Origin: Methylotenera sp.
Lineage (GTDB): Bacteria > Pseudomonadota > Gammaproteobacteria > Burkholderiales > Burkholderiaceae_C
Direction: 5' to 3'
NCBI GenBank assembly: GCA_021738245.1
Contig: JAIPCJ010000007.1
Coordinates: 1 to 60,298 of the forward strand
DNA: 60,298 nt
In this document: piece after piece, positions 8,331-19,401 of the stretch
Layout: every line of letters begins with the position of its first letter
Position numbering within the stretch: position 1 is the first letter of the stretch
The notes under the pieces: model-generated
Told to the model about the DNA's origin: nothing
Databases searched by the model: none
What the model saw: the letters and a program-made list of their open reading frames with translations, nothing else
Translations under genes and position numbers: made by a program

Positions 8331-9764
8331 ATGCCTGCCCCTTCCGCACCCGCCACGGGTGATGCAGTCCACGTCATCCGGCTCTACAAGTCGGAAGACA
8401 AGATCCATCCCCGCTCGGTGGATGGCTTCTACGCCCGCTGGCGCTGGGTCATCGTCGCGCTGACTCAAGCGGTGTTCTACGGCCTGCCCTGGCTCGACTG
8501 GGGCCAGCGGCAGGCCGTGCTGTTCGATCTGGAAGCCCGGCGCTTCTACATCTTCGGCCTGGTGCTCTATCCGCAGGACTTCGTGTACCTCACGGCCCTG
8601 CTGATGATCTCGGCCTACGCGCTGTTCCTGTTCACCGCGGTGGCGGGGCGCTTGTGGTGCGGCTATGCCTGCCCGCAGACCGTCTACACCGAGATCTTCA
8701 TGAAGGTGGAGCGCTGGTTCGAGGGTGACCGCAATGCGCGGCTGCGGCTCGACAAGGCCCCCTGGTCGCTCGACAAGCTCTGGCGCAAGGCCGGCAAGCA
8801 GTTCGTGTGGGTCGCGATCGGCCTGTGGACCGGCTTCACCTTCGTCGGCTATTTCACGCCCATCCACACGCTGGGCGCGGAGGTGCTCTCGCTCGGCACC
8901 GGTCCGTGGGAGACCTTCTGGGTGCTGTTCTACGGCTTCGCCACCTATGGCAACGCCGGCTACATGCGCGAGCAGGTCTGCAAGTACATGTGCCCCTATG
9001 CGCGCTTCCAGAGCGCGATGTTCGACCGCGACACGCTCATCGTCAGCTACGACCCCGGTCGCGGCGAGCCGCGCGGCAACAACGCCAAGCGCAAGAAGGG
9101 CGCTGCCAGCAGCGAGCGGCTTGGCGACTGCATCGACTGCGAACTGTGCGTTCACGTCTGCCCCACCGGCATCGACATCCGCAAGGGCCTGCAATACGAA
9201 TGCATCGGCTGCGCTGCCTGCATCGATGTCTGCAACGGCGTGATGGACAAGATGGGCACGCCCCGCGGCCTGATCCGCTACGACACCGAGAACGGCCTGG
9301 AGCAGGGCCTTTCCAGTGCACAACGCTGGCGCAATGTGCTCCGGCCGCGCGTGATCATCTACACCGCGGTGCTGCTCGTCATCTGTGCGGCGTTGCTGTG
9401 GAGCCTGACGTCACGGCATGGCTTCCGGGTGGATGTGGTGCGCGACCGCGCGTCGCTGGCCCGCCTGGTGGAAGACGGCTGGGTGGAGAACGTCTATCGG
9501 CTGCAGGTCATGAACGCGACCGAGTCGCCGCAGCGTTACCGCATCGAAGCCGAAGGCCTGCCTGGCCTGACGCTGAGCCAGGCGACCACGGTCGACCTCG
9601 GTCCGGCCGAGGCCCGCTGGGTGGCCGTGGCCCTCAGGCTGCCGCCGAGCGCGGCCCAGCAGTTCAAGCCCGGTGCGCACCCGATCCAGTGGCGCATCAG
9701 CCGGATCGCTGACGGTGCCCAGGAGGCACTGGTCGAGAAGTCCACTTTTATGCTGCCGCGATGA
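8331..9764 (+). CDS. ccoG: Cbb3 oxidase accessory ferredoxin-type protein CcoG
   Basis: A 477-aa polyferredoxin of the CcoG/RdxA/FixG family: several membrane helices, CGYACPQT near residue 110, two 4Fe-4S cysteine clusters (CIDCELCVHVCP and CIGCAACIDVC), and a C-terminal periplasmic Ig-like domain. CcoG is thought to reduce copper during delivery to the oxidase. No clear Shine-Dalgarno is seen at the ATG, which lies 6 bp after ccoP. The C-terminal codons overlap an upstream ATG of the next gene, but that gene's likely start is further on. Confidence 0.93.
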   Translation: MPAPSAPATGDAVHVIRLYKSEDKIHPRSVDGFYARWRWVIVALTQAVFYGLPWLDWGQRQAVLFDLEARRFYIFGLVLYPQDFVYLTALLMISAYALFLFTAVAGRLWCGYACPQTVYTEIFMKVERWFEGDRNARLRLDKAPWSLDKLWRKAGKQFVWVAIGLWTGFTFVGYFTPIHTLGAEVLSLGTGPWETFWVLFYGFATYGNAGYMREQVCKYMCPYARFQSAMFDRDTLIVSYDPGRGEPRGNNAKRKKGAASSERLGDCIDCELCVHVCPTGIDIRKGLQYECIGCAACIDVCNGVMDKMGTPRGLIRYDTENGLEQGLSSAQRWRNVLRPRVIIYTAVLLVICAALLWSLTSRHGFRVDVVRDRASLARLVEDGWVENVYRLQVMNATESPQRYRIEAEGLPGLTLSQATTVDLGPAEARWVAVALRLPPSAAQQFKPGAHPIQWRISRIADGAQEALVEKSTFMLPR

Positions 9765-9781
9765 ACGGCAAGGAGAACCGC

Positions 9782-10045
9782 ATGTCCTCAGTCGCATCCA
9801 AGCCGGCCTGGCGCGAGCCCATGGTCTGGCTCGTGGTCGGCGGCCCGGCAGCCGTCGTGGTGGCCAGCTTCTTCACGCTGGCCCTGGCGCTCAAGCATCC
9901 CGACCCGCCGCTGGACCTGCACGCCACCGCGGCGCGTTCGGCCGATGACGTCGAGCCGGCCGACATGCGCGCCAAGGAGGGCGACGTACCCGCCCTGATC
10001 GCGCGCAATCACGCGGCCACAGGCACGGCGGGAGTGAAGCGGTGA
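9782..10045 (+). CDS. ccoH: Short CcoH/FixH-like membrane protein
   Basis: An 87-aa protein with one membrane helix (WLVVGGPAAVVVASFFTLAL) preceded by KPAWREPM, the usual opening of CcoH/FixH in Burkholderiales. Canonical FixH is roughly 150-170 aa with a periplasmic domain; here only about 45 residues follow the helix. The start at MSSVASK has AAGGAG 7 nt upstream and is preferred to the ATG at 9761 that overlaps the ccoG stop. By position it helps stabilise cbb3 oxidase. Either a short lineage-specific form or a reduced one. Confidence 0.7.
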   Translation: MSSVASKPAWREPMVWLVVGGPAAVVVASFFTLALALKHPDPPLDLHATAARSADDVEPADMRAKEGDVPALIARNHAATGTAGVKR

Positions 10046-10335
10046 CCGGACCGGCCGGCCCCTCGCGCATCGCCCGCTTCGCGATGGCGGTGGCCTGGTC
10101 GTCCTTCCTGAGCGCCGGGGTGCTGGAGTTGCTCGTGTTCGCGGTGGTCGACCCCGCCGAGCTGCGTTGGTTCGGCGCAGCGCCTGTCGAGCTGTCGTCT
10201 CACGCGGTCTACACGCTCGCTTTCCTCGTGTTCTGGGGCGTGATCGCGCTGGCGTCCAGCTTGGCCCTGCTGCTGGTGAACCTGCCGTCGGACGACCCTA
10301 AGCCGGCGCGTCGGGCCCCGGGTTGGCCTCGCTGA
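10042..10335 (+). CDS. Small membrane protein of the cco cluster
   Basis: A 97-aa protein with two predicted membrane helices (around FAMAVAWSSFLSAGVLELLVF and VYTLAFLVFWGVIALASSLAL) and a short basic tail. I do not recognise a named family. The GTG start overlaps the TGA of the ccoH-like gene (GTGA), so it is translationally coupled to the cco operon and probably has a role in oxidase assembly or stability. Its last 38 bp overlap the 3' end of the convergent NADH dehydrogenase gene. Confidence 0.7.
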   Translation: MTGPAGPSRIARFAMAVAWSSFLSAGVLELLVFAVVDPAELRWFGAAPVELSSHAVYTLAFLVFWGVIALASSLALLLVNLPSDDPKPARRAPGWPR

Positions 10336-11608
10336 CGACCCGGGCGTGCCGGTCGTGGGTCCAGTAGGCCCAGGCCCAGTCCAGCAGCACCACGAAGCGG
10401 TTGCGAAACCCGATCAGGAAGTACACGTGGGCGAACAGCCAGAACAGCCACGCGAAGTAGCCTGAGAAGCGCAGCGGCCCCGCCGGCGTGCCGAGGTCGA
10501 CCACCGCACTGTTGCGGCCGATGGTGGCTAGGTTGCCGTAGTCGCGGTAGCGGAAGGGCAGGGTGGCCTGGCCAGCCAGGGTCCGCCGAATGTTGGCGGC
10601 CGCATGGCGCCCCATCTGCTTGGCCCCGGGCGACACCCCGGGCACGGGGTGCGGTTCGTGCCCTGGCACATGGCTCTGGGCCGAGGCGAGGTCGCCGATG
10701 ACCTGGATGGCTGCAAAGCCCTTCAGGCTCAGGTCGGGCTCCACCACCACGCGACCGGCACGGTCCAGCGCGCAGCCGGTGGCGCTGGCCAGCACGCGGC
10801 CCAGCGGCGACGCGGCCACCCCAGCCGCCCACACCACGCAGCGGCTGTGCAGGCGTTGCGGTCCGTCGGCGGTGGTGATGTCCAGCCCCTCGGCATCGAT
10901 GCCGGTGACGCGCGCACCGAGCTTGACCTCGACGCCGAGCGCCGTCAGCTGCTCTCGCGCCCGCTCGCTCAGCGCCTCGGGCATGGCCTGCAGCACGCGC
11001 GGGCTGCCCTCCACCAGCAGCACCCGCGCCTGGCGAGGGTCGATGCGACGGAACTCACCGGGCAGGGTGTGCCGGGCGATCTCGGCGAAGGTGCCGGCCA
11101 GTTCCACCCCGGTCGGGCCGCCGCCCACGACGACGAACTGCAGCAGCGCCGCGCGCCGGGCCGGGTCGTCTTCGCGCTCGGCGGCCTCGTAGGCCAGCAG
11201 CACGCGGCGGCGGATCTCGAACGCGTCCTGCAGCGTCTTGAGCCCGGGCGCGAAGGGGGCCCAGTCATCGCGCCCGAAGTAGCTGTGGGTGGCGCCGGCC
11301 GCGACGATGAGGTGGTCCCAGTGCAGCAAGGCGCCATCCTTCAGCGTCGCGGTGCGAGCCTGGGCATCGAGGCCGACCACCTCACCGAGCAAGGTGGTGA
11401 CATTGCGCTGCCGACGGAACAGATGGCGGATGGGCGCGGCGATCGAGGGCGCTGACAGCCCCGCGGTCGCCACCTGGTAGAGCAGGGGCTGGAAGAGGTG
11501 GTGGTTGGTCTTGTCGACGACGGTGATGTCGACGTCGGCATGGGCCAGGGCCCGCGCCGCCTCCAGGCCGCCGAAGCCGCAGCCGATGATCAGGACTTGA
11601 GGTCGCAT
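10298..11608 (-). CDS. ndh: Type II NADH:quinone oxidoreductase
   Basis: A 436-aa FAD/NAD(P)-binding protein of the NDH-2 family, which oxidises NADH and reduces quinone without proton pumping. The FAD-binding GCGFGGLEAA starts near residue 9, the second nucleotide-binding VVVGGGPTGVEL near residue 165, and a C-terminal FAD segment VIGDLA near residue 310. The hydrophobic C-terminal region around FSGYFAWLFWLFAHVYFL fits membrane attachment. Its place between the cco genes and fnr suggests a role in the same low-oxygen chain. The 3' end overlaps the convergent small membrane gene by 38 bp. Confidence 0.87.
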   Translation of the reverse strand: MRPQVLIIGCGFGGLEAARALAHADVDITVVDKTNHHLFQPLLYQVATAGLSAPSIAAPIRHLFRRQRNVTTLLGEVVGLDAQARTATLKDGALLHWDHLIVAAGATHSYFGRDDWAPFAPGLKTLQDAFEIRRRVLLAYEAAEREDDPARRAALLQFVVVGGGPTGVELAGTFAEIARHTLPGEFRRIDPRQARVLLVEGSPRVLQAMPEALSERAREQLTALGVEVKLGARVTGIDAEGLDITTADGPQRLHSRCVVWAAGVAASPLGRVLASATGCALDRAGRVVVEPDLSLKGFAAIQVIGDLASAQSHVPGHEPHPVPGVSPGAKQMGRHAAANIRRTLAGQATLPFRYRDYGNLATIGRNSAVVDLGTPAGPLRFSGYFAWLFWLFAHVYFLIGFRNRFVVLLDWAWAYWTHDRHARVVSEANPGPDAPA

Positions 11609-11692
11609 GAGCCCATGCTACGCCGGTCTTGCTGCGTTGCAGCAAACGCACCGTTACGGGCCGAGCGCCGGGCCGCCCCAAGCCGGCCCGCT

Positions 11693-11773
11693 GGGGCGAT
11701 GTGCAGCCGGCTCACTGCCGGCTGCATCGCCGTCCCCTCGGGGGGCCGCCCAAGGTACCCCTTGGGCGAGGGG
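11693..11773. repeat. GC-rich intergenic repeat with nested hairpins
   Basis: Between fnr and ndh lie two strong hairpins. One pairs GGCGATG-T-GCAGCCGGC with GCCGGCTGCATCGCC (11695-11731) around TCACT. The other is nested: CCCCTCG/CGAGGGG outside and GCCCAAGG/CCTTGGGC inside (11734-11773). There is no T-run, so it is not a classical terminator. Similar GC-rich elements are common between genes in Burkholderiales; the function is unknown and could be mRNA stabilisation between ndh and fnr. Confidence 0.65.
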
Positions 11774-11778
11774 CCTGC

Positions 11779-12564
11779 TCAGCCTGCGGCGTTGGAGACA
11801 AGGCGCTGAAGCGCCTGCGGGTCCAGTACCGTGATCTGCCGCTGCTTCACCTCCAGCACACCGTCTTCCTGGAACTTGGAGAAGGTGCGGCTCACGGTTT
11901 CCAGCTTCAGGCCGAGGTAGCTGCCGATCTCCTCGCGGGTCATGCGCAGCACGAGGCTGCTGGACGAGAAGCCGCGTGCCTGCAGGCGCTGCGTCAGGTT
12001 CAGCAGGAAGGCGGCCAGGCGCTCCTCGGCTCGCATATTGCCCAGCAGCAGCATCACGCCGTGGTCGCGCACGATCTCGCGGCTCATGATCTTGTGGAAC
12101 TGGTGCTGCAGCACGGTGAATTCGCGCGACAGGTCTTCCAGGTCGCGGTACTGGATGACACAGACAGACGAGTCCTCCAGCGCGACCGCGTCGCAGTGGT
12201 GCTGGTCGCTGCTGATGCCGTCCAGGCCGAGCAGCTCGCCCGCCATCTGGAAGCCCGTCACCTGGTCGCGGCCGTCTTCGCTGCCCACGCAGGTCTTGAA
12301 GAAGCCGGTGCGCACCGCGTACAGCGCCTCGAACCGGTCGCCGTTGCGGAACAGGTGGTCACCACGCGGCACGCTGCGGCGCTTTTCCACCAGGCCGTCC
12401 AGGCGCTGCAGGTCGGCCGCGTTCAGGCCCACGGGCAGGCAGAGCTCGCGCAGGTTGCAACTGGCGCAGGCGACCTTCAGCGGCTCCAGCGTGCCGCTGC
12501 ATGTGGACGCAGGCACGGCGGGGTGGATGGGCACGCTCATGGGGGGGTGGAGGGTGGTCAGCAT
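11779..12564 (-). CDS. fnr: FNR-type oxygen-sensing transcription regulator
   Basis: A 261-aa Crp/Fnr-family regulator. Cys33, Cys36 and Cys42 keep the C-x2-C-x5-C spacing of E. coli FNR (20, 23, 29), and the cysteine in SSVCVIQY aligns with the fourth ligand, so a 4Fe-4S oxygen sensor is expected. The recognition helix contains LETVSRTF, with the Glu, Ser and Arg that read TTGAT half-sites. The start at 12564 has no ribosome site; with AACAAT at 12572-12577 as -10, the transcript would begin one base before the ATG. A later ATG (12540) is the alternative. Divergent from hemN with a shared FNR box, so autoregulation is likely. Confidence 0.92.
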   Translation of the reverse strand: MLTTLHPPMSVPIHPAVPASTCSGTLEPLKVACASCNLRELCLPVGLNAADLQRLDGLVEKRRSVPRGDHLFRNGDRFEALYAVRTGFFKTCVGSEDGRDQVTGFQMAGELLGLDGISSDQHHCDAVALEDSSVCVIQYRDLEDLSREFTVLQHQFHKIMSREIVRDHGVMLLLGNMRAEERLAAFLLNLTQRLQARGFSSSSLVLRMTREEIGSYLGLKLETVSRTFSKFQEDGVLEVKQRQITVLDPQALQRLVSNAAG

Positions 12565-12599
12565 GCGGCTGATTGTTCTTGGCTGGTCCCGCTGCGGCC

Positions 12600-12613
12600 T
12601 TGACCTGGATCAA
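12600..12613. promoter_or_regulatory. Shared FNR box between fnr and hemN
   Basis: TTGAC-CTGG-ATCAA matches the FNR consensus at 9 of 10 positions. Its centre is 41.5 bp from the hemN ATG and 42.5 bp from the fnr ATG on the other side. Weak -10 hexamers, CACAGT (12636-12641) for hemN and AACAAT (12572-12577, minus strand) for fnr, fall at the expected spacing. Confidence 0.72.
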
Positions 12614-12647
12614 CGCCACAGGCAGGGGCTGGCGCCACAGTGCAGCC

Positions 12648-14030
12648 ATGCCTGCTGTCACTGACCGCCCCATCGATGCCGACCTGCTGCGCCGCCACGA
12701 CGTTGCGGGGCCGCGCTACACCTCCTACCCCACGGCCGACCGCTTCGTCGAGGCTCACCAGGGAGGCCAGCATCTGCAGGCGCTGCGCCAGCGAGGCACC
12801 GCGCAGCCGCTGTCGGTCTACGTGCACATCCCGTTCTGCGAGCAGCTCTGCTACTACTGCGCCTGCAACAAGATCATCACCAAGCACCACGAGCGGGCCC
12901 AGCCTTACCTCGATGCGCTGGCGATTGAGATGGACCTGGTGGCCGAGGCCATCGGGGGCCAGGCGCCGGTGTCGCAGCTGCACCTGGGCGGTGGCTCGCC
13001 CACCTTCTTGTCAGACGCCGAACTCACCACGCTGATGGCTGCACTTCGCCAGCGCTTCAAGCTGCTGCCGGGTGCCGAGCTGTCGGTGGAGGTGGACCCG
13101 CGCACGGTGGATGCCGCGCGGCTGGCACACCTGCGCTCGCTGGGCTTCAACCGGCTGTCCTTCGGGGTGCAGGACTTCGACCCCGGCGTTCAGAAGGCGG
13201 TGCACCGGGTGCAGCCCTTCGAGCAGGTCGCGGCGCTGATGCGGCATGCGCGCGAGCTGGGCTACCAGTCCACCAATGTCGACCTGATCTACGGCCTGCC
13301 GCTGCAGACGCCGGCCAGCTTTGCGCACACCATCGCGCAGGTGGCCGAGCTGCGCCCGGATCGCATCGCGATGTATGCCTATGCCCACCTGCCGCAGCGC
13401 TTCAAGCCGCAGCGGCGCATCGTGGCCGAGTTGCTGCCGCCTGCGGGTGACAAGCTGGCCATGCTGTCGGGTGCCATCAGCGCGCTGCTCGGCGAGGGCT
13501 ACACCTACATCGGCATGGACCACTTCGCGCTGCCCGATGACCCGCTCGCCGTGGCCAAGCGCCAGGGCCTGCTGCACCGGGGTTTCCAGGGCTATTCCAC
13601 CCAGCCCGACTGCGACCTGGTCGGCCTGGGCGTGTCGTCCATCAGCCGCGTGGGCGCGACTTATGCCCAGAACGCGAAGACGCTGGAAGAGTACGAAGAC
13701 GCGCTGCGCCAGCGCCAGCTGCCCGTGCAGCGCGGCTTGGCGCTGACGCGCGACGACCTGCTGCGCCGCGCGGTCATCATGGCGCTGATGTGCCAGGGCC
13801 GGGTGGAGTTCGAGTCCATCGCGGCGTCCTACCTCGTGGACGTGCCAACCTATTTCGCGCCCGAGTTCGAGCGGCTTCAGCAACTGGCCGGCCAGGGCCT
13901 GCTGGTGATGGAGCCCGGCGCGATCCAGATCACGCCGCTCGGCTGGTACTTCGTGCGGGCGGTGGCGCTGGTGTTCGACCGCTACCTGCAGGCCGACGCC
14001 AGTCGCGAGCGCTTCTCCAAGATCATCTGA
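12648..14030 (+). CDS. hemN: Oxygen-independent coproporphyrinogen III oxidase
   Basis: A 460-aa radical-SAM enzyme that converts coproporphyrinogen III to protoporphyrinogen IX without oxygen, supplying haem for cbb3 oxidase at low oxygen. The 4Fe-4S motif C-x3-C-x2-C lies at Cys64, Cys68 and Cys71 within HIPFCEQLCYYC, close to positions 62/66/69 of E. coli HemN, and the length (460 versus about 457) agrees. LHLGGGSPTFL is the SAM-binding glycine motif. No Shine-Dalgarno lies within 10 nt of the ATG; the FNR box spacing suggests the mRNA starts at the ATG. The next gene begins 10 bp after the stop. Confidence 0.95.
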   Translation: MPAVTDRPIDADLLRRHDVAGPRYTSYPTADRFVEAHQGGQHLQALRQRGTAQPLSVYVHIPFCEQLCYYCACNKIITKHHERAQPYLDALAIEMDLVAEAIGGQAPVSQLHLGGGSPTFLSDAELTTLMAALRQRFKLLPGAELSVEVDPRTVDAARLAHLRSLGFNRLSFGVQDFDPGVQKAVHRVQPFEQVAALMRHARELGYQSTNVDLIYGLPLQTPASFAHTIAQVAELRPDRIAMYAYAHLPQRFKPQRRIVAELLPPAGDKLAMLSGAISALLGEGYTYIGMDHFALPDDPLAVAKRQGLLHRGFQGYSTQPDCDLVGLGVSSISRVGATYAQNAKTLEEYEDALRQRQLPVQRGLALTRDDLLRRAVIMALMCQGRVEFESIAASYLVDVPTYFAPEFERLQQLAGQGLLVMEPGAIQITPLGWYFVRAVALVFDRYLQADASRERFSKII

Positions 14031-14040
14031 CGCGGGCGAG

Positions 14041-14670
14041 ATGTCGCTGGACGCTGCGCTGATCGGCTCTGCCGCCCTGATGGGGCTGGCCGGCGCGCCG
14101 CACTGCGCCCTCATGTGCAGCACGCCCTGCGCGCTGGCGGCCCGCGGGCGTCCGCAGCAGATGCGGTTGCTGGCGGGACGACTGGTCAGCTACAGCGCGG
14201 CTGGCGTGGTGGCGGCCCTGTCGGCGCAGGCGCTGGCGCAGATGTCGACCGGCGTCGCCGTGCTTCAGCCGCTGTGGGCGATGCTGCAGGCGGCGCTGCT
14301 GGTGCTGGGCCTGAGCCTGCTGCTGCGCGGGCAGGTGCCAGTGTGGCTGACGCGGGTGCGCTGGCGCCCGCAGCCGGGGCGATCCTTCATGACCGGTTTG
14401 GCCTGGGTGGCGATGCCCTGCGGCCTGCTGCATGGCGCGCTGCTGCTGTCGGCACTGTCGAACTCGCCCTGGAGTGGCGGCCTGGCCATGGCGGCCTTTG
14501 CCATCACCAGCACCCTGGGCCTGGCGGTCGCGCCGGCGTGGGTGGCACGGCTGCCCCGCCGCGTGGGTGATGCCTCGCCGGCCTTGCGCCTGGCGGGCCT
14601 CGGGCTGGTGGCGGCCTCCGGTTGGGCCCTGGTCCACGGGGTGTGGCAGCGGGCACAGCTCCTGTGCTGA
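14041..14670 (+). CDS. TauE/SafE (DsbD_2-type) membrane protein with Cys motif
   Basis: A 209-aa protein with about six membrane helices and the motif GAPHCALMCSTPC near the N-terminus, characteristic of the DsbD_2/sulfite exporter TauE-SafE-like group. Members sit near cco and hemN genes in many proteobacteria and are suspected to act in metal or redox handling for cytochrome oxidase assembly, though this role is inferred from context. The start lies 10 bp after hemN with no strong ribosome site, so the two are probably one transcript. A second helix carries WVAMPCGLLHGALLL, with another conserved Pro-Cys. Confidence 0.8.
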   Translation: MSLDAALIGSAALMGLAGAPHCALMCSTPCALAARGRPQQMRLLAGRLVSYSAAGVVAALSAQALAQMSTGVAVLQPLWAMLQAALLVLGLSLLLRGQVPVWLTRVRWRPQPGRSFMTGLAWVAMPCGLLHGALLLSALSNSPWSGGLAMAAFAITSTLGLAVAPAWVARLPRRVGDASPALRLAGLGLVAASGWALVHGVWQRAQLLC

Positions 14671-14739
14671 GCAGCGCCCGGCGCGCGCCCTAAACTTCGC
14701 GGGTTTCGTTTCTGTCGCTTCGCTGCGAAAGCTGCTGTC

Positions 14740-15996
<1,257 letters not shown>

Positions 15997-16124
15997 AGCC
16001 TGCGGGCGGTGCCCGCAACGCCATTGCGCGAGCCCATCGTCGGACACGGCGATGGGCTTGCTGCCTTCTGAACCCCGCAAGAGGGCCCGCTCGGTATGCT
16101 GAACCGCATCACCAAGGAGTTCTC

Positions 16125-16493
16125 ATGGATCTCGACCCCCAAGGCCTGGCCACCCGTCGCGCGGTGCTGGGCGATGCCTATGTCGATGCTGCGCTTGCCA
16201 AGGTCACGCCCTTTACCGAGCCGCTGCAGGAGCTCGTCACGCGGCACGCCTGGGCCAACACCTGGCAGCGCCCCGGGCTGGACCTGCGCACGCGCAGCCT
16301 CGTGACCGTCTCCATGCTGGTGGCCCTGGGGCGCATGCATGAGCTCAAGACGCATGTGCGCGGCGCGCTGAACAATGGCGCGACCGTGCAGGAGTTGCAG
16401 GAGATCTTCCTGCATGCCAGCGTCTACTGCGGCTTTCCGGCGGCGGTGGATGCCTTCCGCGCTGCGGCCGAAGTGGTGGAGGGCGGGCCATGA
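16125..16493 (+). CDS. Carboxymuconolactone decarboxylase family protein
   Basis: A 122-aa small all-helical protein of the CMD/AhpD-like family, most like 4-carboxymuconolactone decarboxylase (PcaC): RTRSLVTVSMLVALG, ELKTHVRGALNNGATVQELQEI and HASVYCGFPAAVDAFR. AAGGAG lies 6 nt before the ATG. Other protocatechuate-pathway genes are absent nearby, so the substrate is uncertain and I give no gene symbol. Its stop is 72 bp from the end of the convergent monomeric isocitrate dehydrogenase. Confidence 0.82.
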   Translation: MDLDPQGLATRRAVLGDAYVDAALAKVTPFTEPLQELVTRHAWANTWQRPGLDLRTRSLVTVSMLVALGRMHELKTHVRGALNNGATVQELQEIFLHASVYCGFPAAVDAFRAAAEVVEGGP

Positions 16494-16527
16494 AAAACGC
16501 CGCTGGCAGCGATTGCGCAGCGGCGTT
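16493..16527 (-). terminator. Rho-independent terminator of monomeric icd
   Basis: AACGCCGCTG pairs with CAGCGGCGTT (10 bp, 12-nt loop). Read on the minus strand, the stem runs into TTTTT. It lies just after the monomeric isocitrate dehydrogenase stop and abuts the stop of the convergent gene. Confidence 0.82.
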
Positions 16528-16564
16528 CAGTGGATGCGGCGGGGCTGAACCCCGCACGCTGGCC

Positions 16565-18799
<2,235 letters not shown>

Positions 18800-18914
18800 G
18801 AGGTCTTCCAGTAAGGGTGCAATCCGCGCGGCGCTCTGTGCGGCACCGTCACGCGAACCTTGAACTCTAGCAAGCCACTCCGGCAGTTTGCTGACGCGCC
18901 CGGCAGCCGCCCAA

Positions 18915-18952
18915 GACAAAGCCCCGTGGCCGGCGGGCTCACGGGGCTTGTC
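18915..18952 (-). terminator. Terminator of the cold-shock gene
   Basis: GACAAAGCCCCGTG pairs with CACGGGGCTTGTC, 13 bp with one bulged A and an 11-nt loop. On the minus strand it lies 15 bp after the cold-shock protein stop and is followed by a short T-rich stretch. Confidence 0.7.
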
Positions 18953-18967
18953 GTGCGGGGGTGGTGG

Positions 18968-19222
18968 TCAGGACGCCATTTGCTGCGGCTGGGGCTCCAG
19001 GCTGTTGCGCGCGGCTTCCAGGGGCGTGATGTTCTGGGCCAGTTGACCCTTGGGCCCCTGGACGAGATCGAACTGCACCTGGCTGCCCTGCTTGAGGGTG
19101 CGAAAACCCTCCATCTGGATCGCCGAGAAATGGGCGAAGACATCATCGCCGCCGGCCTCCGGCTCGATGAATCCAAAGCCCTTGGCATCGTTGAACCACT
19201 TGACTTTGCCCAGCGCCATCAT
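18968..19222 (-). CDS. Cold-shock domain protein
   Basis: An 84-aa CspA-like single-stranded nucleic-acid-binding protein. GKVKWFND opens the fold, RNP1 is KGFGFIEP and RNP2 is DVFAHF. About 15 residues rich in Glu, Pro and Gln extend past the usual CspA end. GGAGACAAG precedes two adjacent ATGs (19222 and 19219); I take the first, and either would work. It is divergent from clpS across 179 bp and has its own terminator, so it is monocistronic. Confidence 0.92.
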   Translation of the reverse strand: MMALGKVKWFNDAKGFGFIEPEAGGDDVFAHFSAIQMEGFRTLKQGSQVQFDLVQGPKGQLAQNITPLEAARNSLEPQPQQMAS

Positions 19223-19389
19223 CTTGTCTCCATTCTTTGTGGCACCTCCCGGGGAGGCGGGGATGGATTCTGTTAGCGCAATAAATGGCGTCAATTCGGG
19301 ACCTTCCCGGCCGGGTTCACCCGAAGCTGCTTGCAATTTCAGGGCGCGGCGCCACTTGCCCCCCATCGGCAGGGGAAACACCCCGTCGA

Positions 19390-19395
19390 TAGAAT
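19390..19395 (+). promoter_or_regulatory. -10 element of clpS, predicted leaderless start
   Basis: TAGAAT lies exactly at -12 to -7 if transcription begins at the A of the clpS ATG (19402). It is embedded in the inverted repeat TCGAT-AGA-ATCGA (19386-19398). No Shine-Dalgarno precedes the ATG and no clear -35 is seen. Confidence 0.45.
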
Positions 19396-19401
19396 CGATT
19401 C

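Noticed and set aside
2185-14670. A possible horizontally acquired oxidase island
   Set aside because: No mobility genes, flanking repeats or composition change; gene order is normal for the family.
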